Part shown: piece after piece, positions 61,101-64,000 of the stretch
How positions within the stretch are numbered: the stretch's first letter is position 1
Layout of the letters: each line of letters begins with the position of its first letter
NCBI RefSeq assembly: GCF_900446215.1
Contig: NZ_UAQZ01000016.1
Coordinates: 427,254 to 491,253, forward strand
Length of the DNA stretch: 64,000 nucleotides
DNA from: Burkholderia cenocepacia
GTDB lineage: Bacteria > Pseudomonadota > Gammaproteobacteria > Burkholderiales > Burkholderiaceae
Direction of reading: 5' to 3'
The notes under the pieces: generated by a model
What the model was told of the DNA's origin: nothing
Databases searched by the model: none
The model's input: the letters and a program-made list of their open reading frames with translations, nothing else
Made by a program: the position numbers and the translations under genes

Positions 61101-61764
61101 AGCCGATCGCCACCTGGTTGTTGTCGCTCGTCTGCGCGCCGGCGCCGATCGCCACCGACTGCGTGCCGCCGGCACGCGTTTGCGTGGCCGCGTCGTACGA
61201 CGCGCCGGCCGATACGCCATCGCTCGACGTCGGGTTCGCGCCGCCGATCGCGACCGAGCGGTCGCCGCTGGCGAGCGCCGAGTGGCCGAGCGCGATCGAG
61301 CTCGTGCCGTGCGCATCGGCGACGTTGCCGAGCGCCATCGAGAAATCACCGACCGCCGCCGACTGGCGGCCGATCGCCAGCGAGGTATTGCCCTGGGCGA
61401 CCGCCACCGTGCCGATCGCGGTGGCCGAGTTCGCCAGCGCCTGCGAGCCGACCCCGATCGCAATCGCGCCGCCGCTGCCGCTGCCGCCCTTGCTGCTCGC
61501 ATTCGACTGGTCGCCGATCGCGATACCGCTGGTGCCGGCCTTCGCATTGGTGCCCTGCGTCACGTTCGCGGTACTGACAGCGACGTAGCTGCCGTTCTTC
61601 GTTGCCACGCATAGCGGGTTGGTGCCGTCGATACACTGGCCGTTCAGCGCGTTGTCGGGGTTACCGCGGTCGACGAAATTGTCCGCGTGGGCGGCGCCGG
61701 CGATCAGCACACCCGCACCCGTGAACATCGCGGCGGCGAGCGCCGAAATCTGCTTCCTCTTCAT
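58171..61764 (-). CDS. trimeric autotransporter adhesin (YadA-like)
   Basis: Surface adhesin of 1197 residues, secreted as a homotrimer (type Vc). The signal peptide is short and conventional (MKRKQISALAAAMFTGAGVLIAGAAHA), without the extended ESPR of many large adhesins. Residues about 80-215 form a YadA-like head of AIG-type repeats (SGIAIGDQS, SATAIGTVA, TSLAIGRQS, FSMALGNVA, SSIALGHSA, RSVAIGG). A stalk of coiled-coil and neck modules follows: about eleven NVAAG...DAVNV.QL neck motifs alternate with KYDD-type strands and LQQDALQ units. The last 90 residues (SFNDLKKDMYGGVASAMAVAGL to VVGAGYQF) are the YadA membrane anchor, ending in Phe. It should mediate attachment to matrix or host cells, autoagglutination and perhaps serum resistance. 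Confidence 0.95.
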   Translation of the reverse strand: MKRKQISALAAAMFTGAGVLIAGAAHADNFVDRGNPDNALNGQCIDGTNPLCVATKNGSYVAVSTANVTQGTNAKAGTSGIAIGDQSNASSKGGSGSGGAIAIGVGSQALANSATAIGTVAVAQGNTSLAIGRQSAAVGDFSMALGNVADAHGTSSIALGHSALASGDRSVAIGGANPTSSDGVSAGASYDAATQTRAGGTQSVAIGAGAQTSDNNQVAIGSGSVGANNGGTPVFGGTAAPVGGAVSFGAIGSERQLKNVAAGAADTDAVNVQQLKNVNSTLSTSIGNVDARVTSVGNALSTSISNVDQRVTSVGNSLSTSIVTATQNVVKYTDDSHAAIALDGATGTTIGGVAAGVADTDAVNVGQLKGSLTPLQTSISTATSNITNLQNSVTGINGSLSTAASNIAGLQAADTRNVKYDGASGFDSVTFAGPNGTTLHNVADGKDPHDAVNVGQLNGGLASLSTSVTNNLSTTLGNLSTSITSQIGNATKNAVQYDDDAHGGVTLGGKGATAPVGLHNVADGVAAGDAVNVGQLGKATDTLNQSIMTVGNQVTANTGNIAALQQDALQWNPGLGAYDASHGGHGPQLISNVAAGKSGTDAVNVDQLNAAIHDGTSQLDALAVKYDDASKQQVSLGAGNGGSPVRLTNVAAGNVAAGSTDAVNGAQLRRATDGAAAALGGGATANPDGSIGAPNYKIGGSTFNNVGDALTNLDGRVGSNTTTLANHETRIGNAETNIAGNTAAIAGLQQDALQFDPTLGAFNAARGGAPTKLSNVADGNVAAGSTDAVNGGQLSGVKTALEQQITNVSNQAGEAVKNVVKYDVDASGNRLNSVSLVGGDATSAVVLKNVAAGTSDTDAVNVKQLKDVQSNLNQLGALAVQYDDSSKSTITLGGAGGTRITNVQAGTLGATSTDAVNGSQLYATNQQVSKNTTDISNLQGSVTNIANGKAGLVQQQDPNGAITVGKDSGGASVNFSGTAGDRVLTGVAAGVSDNDAVNMGQFNNALKNVAANDKIRAAATDANTTWIARADAGSIGSTATATGKNAVAVGQGSVADRDNSFSVGAKGSERQVTNVAAGTAPTDAVNVQQLNDNLATASTQAKGYTDQRIGQVYNSFNDLKKDMYGGVASAMAVAGLPQPTGAGRSMVSAATSNYHGQQGFAAGYSYVTESNRWVVKASVTGNTRSDFGAVVGAGYQF

Positions 61765-62897
61765 GGTCTTCTGCTCCGTTGTGTAGCGTCTGGTTTGAAT
61801 ACGGACTACTTACTTTTATTGACAGCTTCGACTTCGATTGCGACTTCGGTTCGGAAGCGGATTGCGCTTCACGGCAAGCCATGCCGAGACGACACACATC
61901 GAGCAGCCGTTTCGACCGGGCGTTCGAAAGCCCGGGGCATGCCGTCGGCTCGATGTCCCGTTTCGTTAATTCGACAACTGACTTAGGAATACGTATTGAT
62001 TGTCATGGACGAGCTTTTCCCCGACTGAATCCGGAGATTCAACCCGTCGTCATGTACTTCCCCGATTTTTCGCCGCGCTGACCGCGACCCACCACGCTTC
62101 TTTTATTTCATCTCCGGCAACCGGAGTTTCACTTCGGTGCAGCGAACCCCGGCCTGGACCGTCATCAATCGATGCGCGAGGCCCGGATCAGGCAACGTCC
62201 GTCACCGCTTGCGGTGCTTCCGCTACCCTGCGCCACCCGTCGTTCAAAGTTCGGACGAATTATGAGACACGGACTTGAATTATTAAAGCCGGCATTCTTT
62301 ATAGATTGTAAAATTTATATTATTCAAAGGCTTACGCAAAATACACACATTCCGCAAACGATTTCGCGCTGGCGCCGTCATTCAAAATCTTTTATCGAGC
62401 GGATAAATACTTTGCCAAAGCGGATTCAAATAATATTTCGTCTGAAAAAGCCAATCGGGAAACGCGGCCGGCCGTGCATTTTTTCACCGGATATACGCGT
62501 AAACCACGATCATCGATGCATATCGACACTTCACGTTCCTGTCGCAAACCGCCATTTTCGATAATTACGCACGCGGAATGGCACGAATGGAGTCGTCATG
62601 TCTGGCCGGATTCGAAATATGCTCCTACAATTCCGCTCGCATCGATTCCGGCAGTCGCGGTCATTCCTCGCGCAAACACGGCAATCCCGCGCATCTTTAC
62701 CGGCTCAGTGATCAAAACAACCCACGCCGTCCGATGCGCCGGGCGGTTGCCTGCCGCGCCGTTTCGCGCTGTCCGGAATCGATGCGGGCGTGCGATGCGA
62801 TGGATGCATCGCCACAGAGCGGCTTCCGACGTTTCCACCGCACCGGGCAGGCCACCCGCGGAAACGCAGCCAACCGCCTTTTCACAACAGGTGCACG
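61765..62897. other. 1.1-kb intergenic region with AT-rich core, upstream of adhesin and response regulator
   Basis: This is the longest gene-free stretch in the window. Its core (about 62265-62450) is strikingly AT-rich for a genome of this GC content and contains AATTTATATTATTC-type sequence. A possible minus-strand promoter (TTGAAT at 62322-62327, 18-base spacer, TATAAA at 62298-62303) would give the adhesin a leader of about 530 bases. Near 61829-61858 the sequence GACTTCG is repeated. No open frame here looks like a real gene: those present are short or arginine-rich. It may be bound by a silencing protein such as H-NS. Confidence 0.55.
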
Positions 62898-63713
<816 letters not shown>

Positions 63714-63722
63714 GTCGCATGC

Positions 63723-64000
63723 TCACCAGCTGTATTTCGCGCTGGCCAGCACGGTCCGCTCGTTGCCGAACACGCACACCGCGTACGACTGGCATCCGCT
63801 GACATAACGCCGGTCGAACAGGTTCGCGACGTTCACCGCGAAACGCCAGCGCGGCAGGTCGTAATGGATCGCGAGATCGTAAAGCGTCGCGCTCGGCACC
63901 GTCAGCGAATTGTCCGGCGCGCCGGCCGACGCGCTCTGGTAGCGCACGCCGCCGCCGACGCCGACGCCCGCCAGCGCGCCCGTGTGCCAGGTCCAGTCGG
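63723..64000 (-). CDS. TonB-dependent receptor, C-terminal fragment (runs off window)
   Basis: Only the last 92 codons are in the window; the gene continues past the right edge and its start is unseen. The text (GVGGGVRYQSASAGAPDNSLTVPSATLYDLAIHYDLPRWRFAVNVANLFDRRYVSGC to ASAKYSW) is the typical last barrel strands of a siderophore receptor, with the NVANLFDRRYV motif and a C-terminal Trp in place of Phe. Two Cys residues in the last loop (CQSYAVCVFG) may form a disulfide, a feature of FhuA/FpvA-type receptors. The convergent response regulator may control it. Confidence 0.88.
   Translation of the reverse strand, partial: DWTWHTGALAGVGVGGGVRYQSASAGAPDNSLTVPSATLYDLAIHYDLPRWRFAVNVANLFDRRYVSGCQSYAVCVFGNERTVLASAKYSW

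Noticed and set aside
58129..61614. Plus-strand open frame of 1161 codons antisense to the adhesin
   Set aside because: It mirrors the repetitive adhesin codons (Arg/Val/His/Asp repeats); the minus strand encodes clear signal peptide, head, neck and anchor features.

Overview
The window is a roughly 67 percent GC, gene-dense stretch. Its gene content (two ABC-type sulfonate uptake systems with SfnB- and DszA-like enzymes, a tcu operon, a xylAFGH operon and a very large YadA-type adhesin) and its codon use point to a Burkholderia, most likely a Burkholderia cepacia complex species and one of its secondary chromosomes. That placement is recognition, not a database match. I see no rRNA, tRNA, insertion sequence, prophage or CRISPR array. 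The first half is mostly catabolic clusters, each next to its own regulator.

Layout. 0-7 kb: a type II haloacid dehalogenase, a GNAT acetyltransferase with a GhrA-type reductase, then a class III aminotransferase, an Lrp/AsnC regulator and a succinate-semialdehyde dehydrogenase that look like a GABA/omega-amino acid set. 6.7-8.9 kb: a TetR regulator and DHA2-type efflux pump with matching operators before each gene. 9-13.5 kb: a degenerate tandem HD-GYP/LuxR protein, a small membrane protein, and a divergent GntR/aminotransferase pair. 13.6-19.5 kb: a sugar-acid regulon (MFS transporter, LacI regulator, IlvD/EDD dehydratase, FAH-family protein) with three gluconate-type operators. 19.8-24.8 kb: tcuR-tcuA-tcuB-tcuC for tricarballylate use. 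25.1-30 kb: a tightly coupled five-gene operon (KPR-like reductase, VOC protein, MaoC hydratase, CaiB CoA-transferase, shikimate-dehydrogenase-like protein) under a divergent LysR; its pathway is not known to me and it is the strongest candidate for an undescribed catabolic system.

30.4-32.5 kb: a TonB-dependent siderophore receptor behind a Fur-like palindrome. 32.6-40.8 kb: D-xylose uptake and isomerisation (xylA-xylF-xylG-xylH plus a small unknown gene, divergent xylR, galM); no xylulokinase is present here. 41-55.4 kb: a region that looks dedicated to organosulfur acquisition. It has an AraC regulator; an operon of a CMD-family protein, an acyl-CoA-dehydrogenase-like protein and a complete ABC importer; SfnB; a DszC-like plus DszA-like flavin monooxygenase pair; an MFS transporter; and a second complete SsuA-C-B-like importer. 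55.4-58 kb: an alpha/beta hydrolase with a divergent MerR regulator and a classic 19-bp-spacer promoter, a P-loop kinase-like protein and a VOC protein. 58.1-64 kb: a 1197-residue trimeric autotransporter adhesin, a 1.1-kb AT-rich intergenic region, an AraC-output response regulator, and the 3' end of a second TonB-dependent receptor running off the window.

Start sites were chosen from Shine-Dalgarno sequences, family lengths and overlaps with neighbours; many open frames are longer upstream than the true gene because of the high GC. Functional names come from motifs read by eye and remembered family features, not searches.
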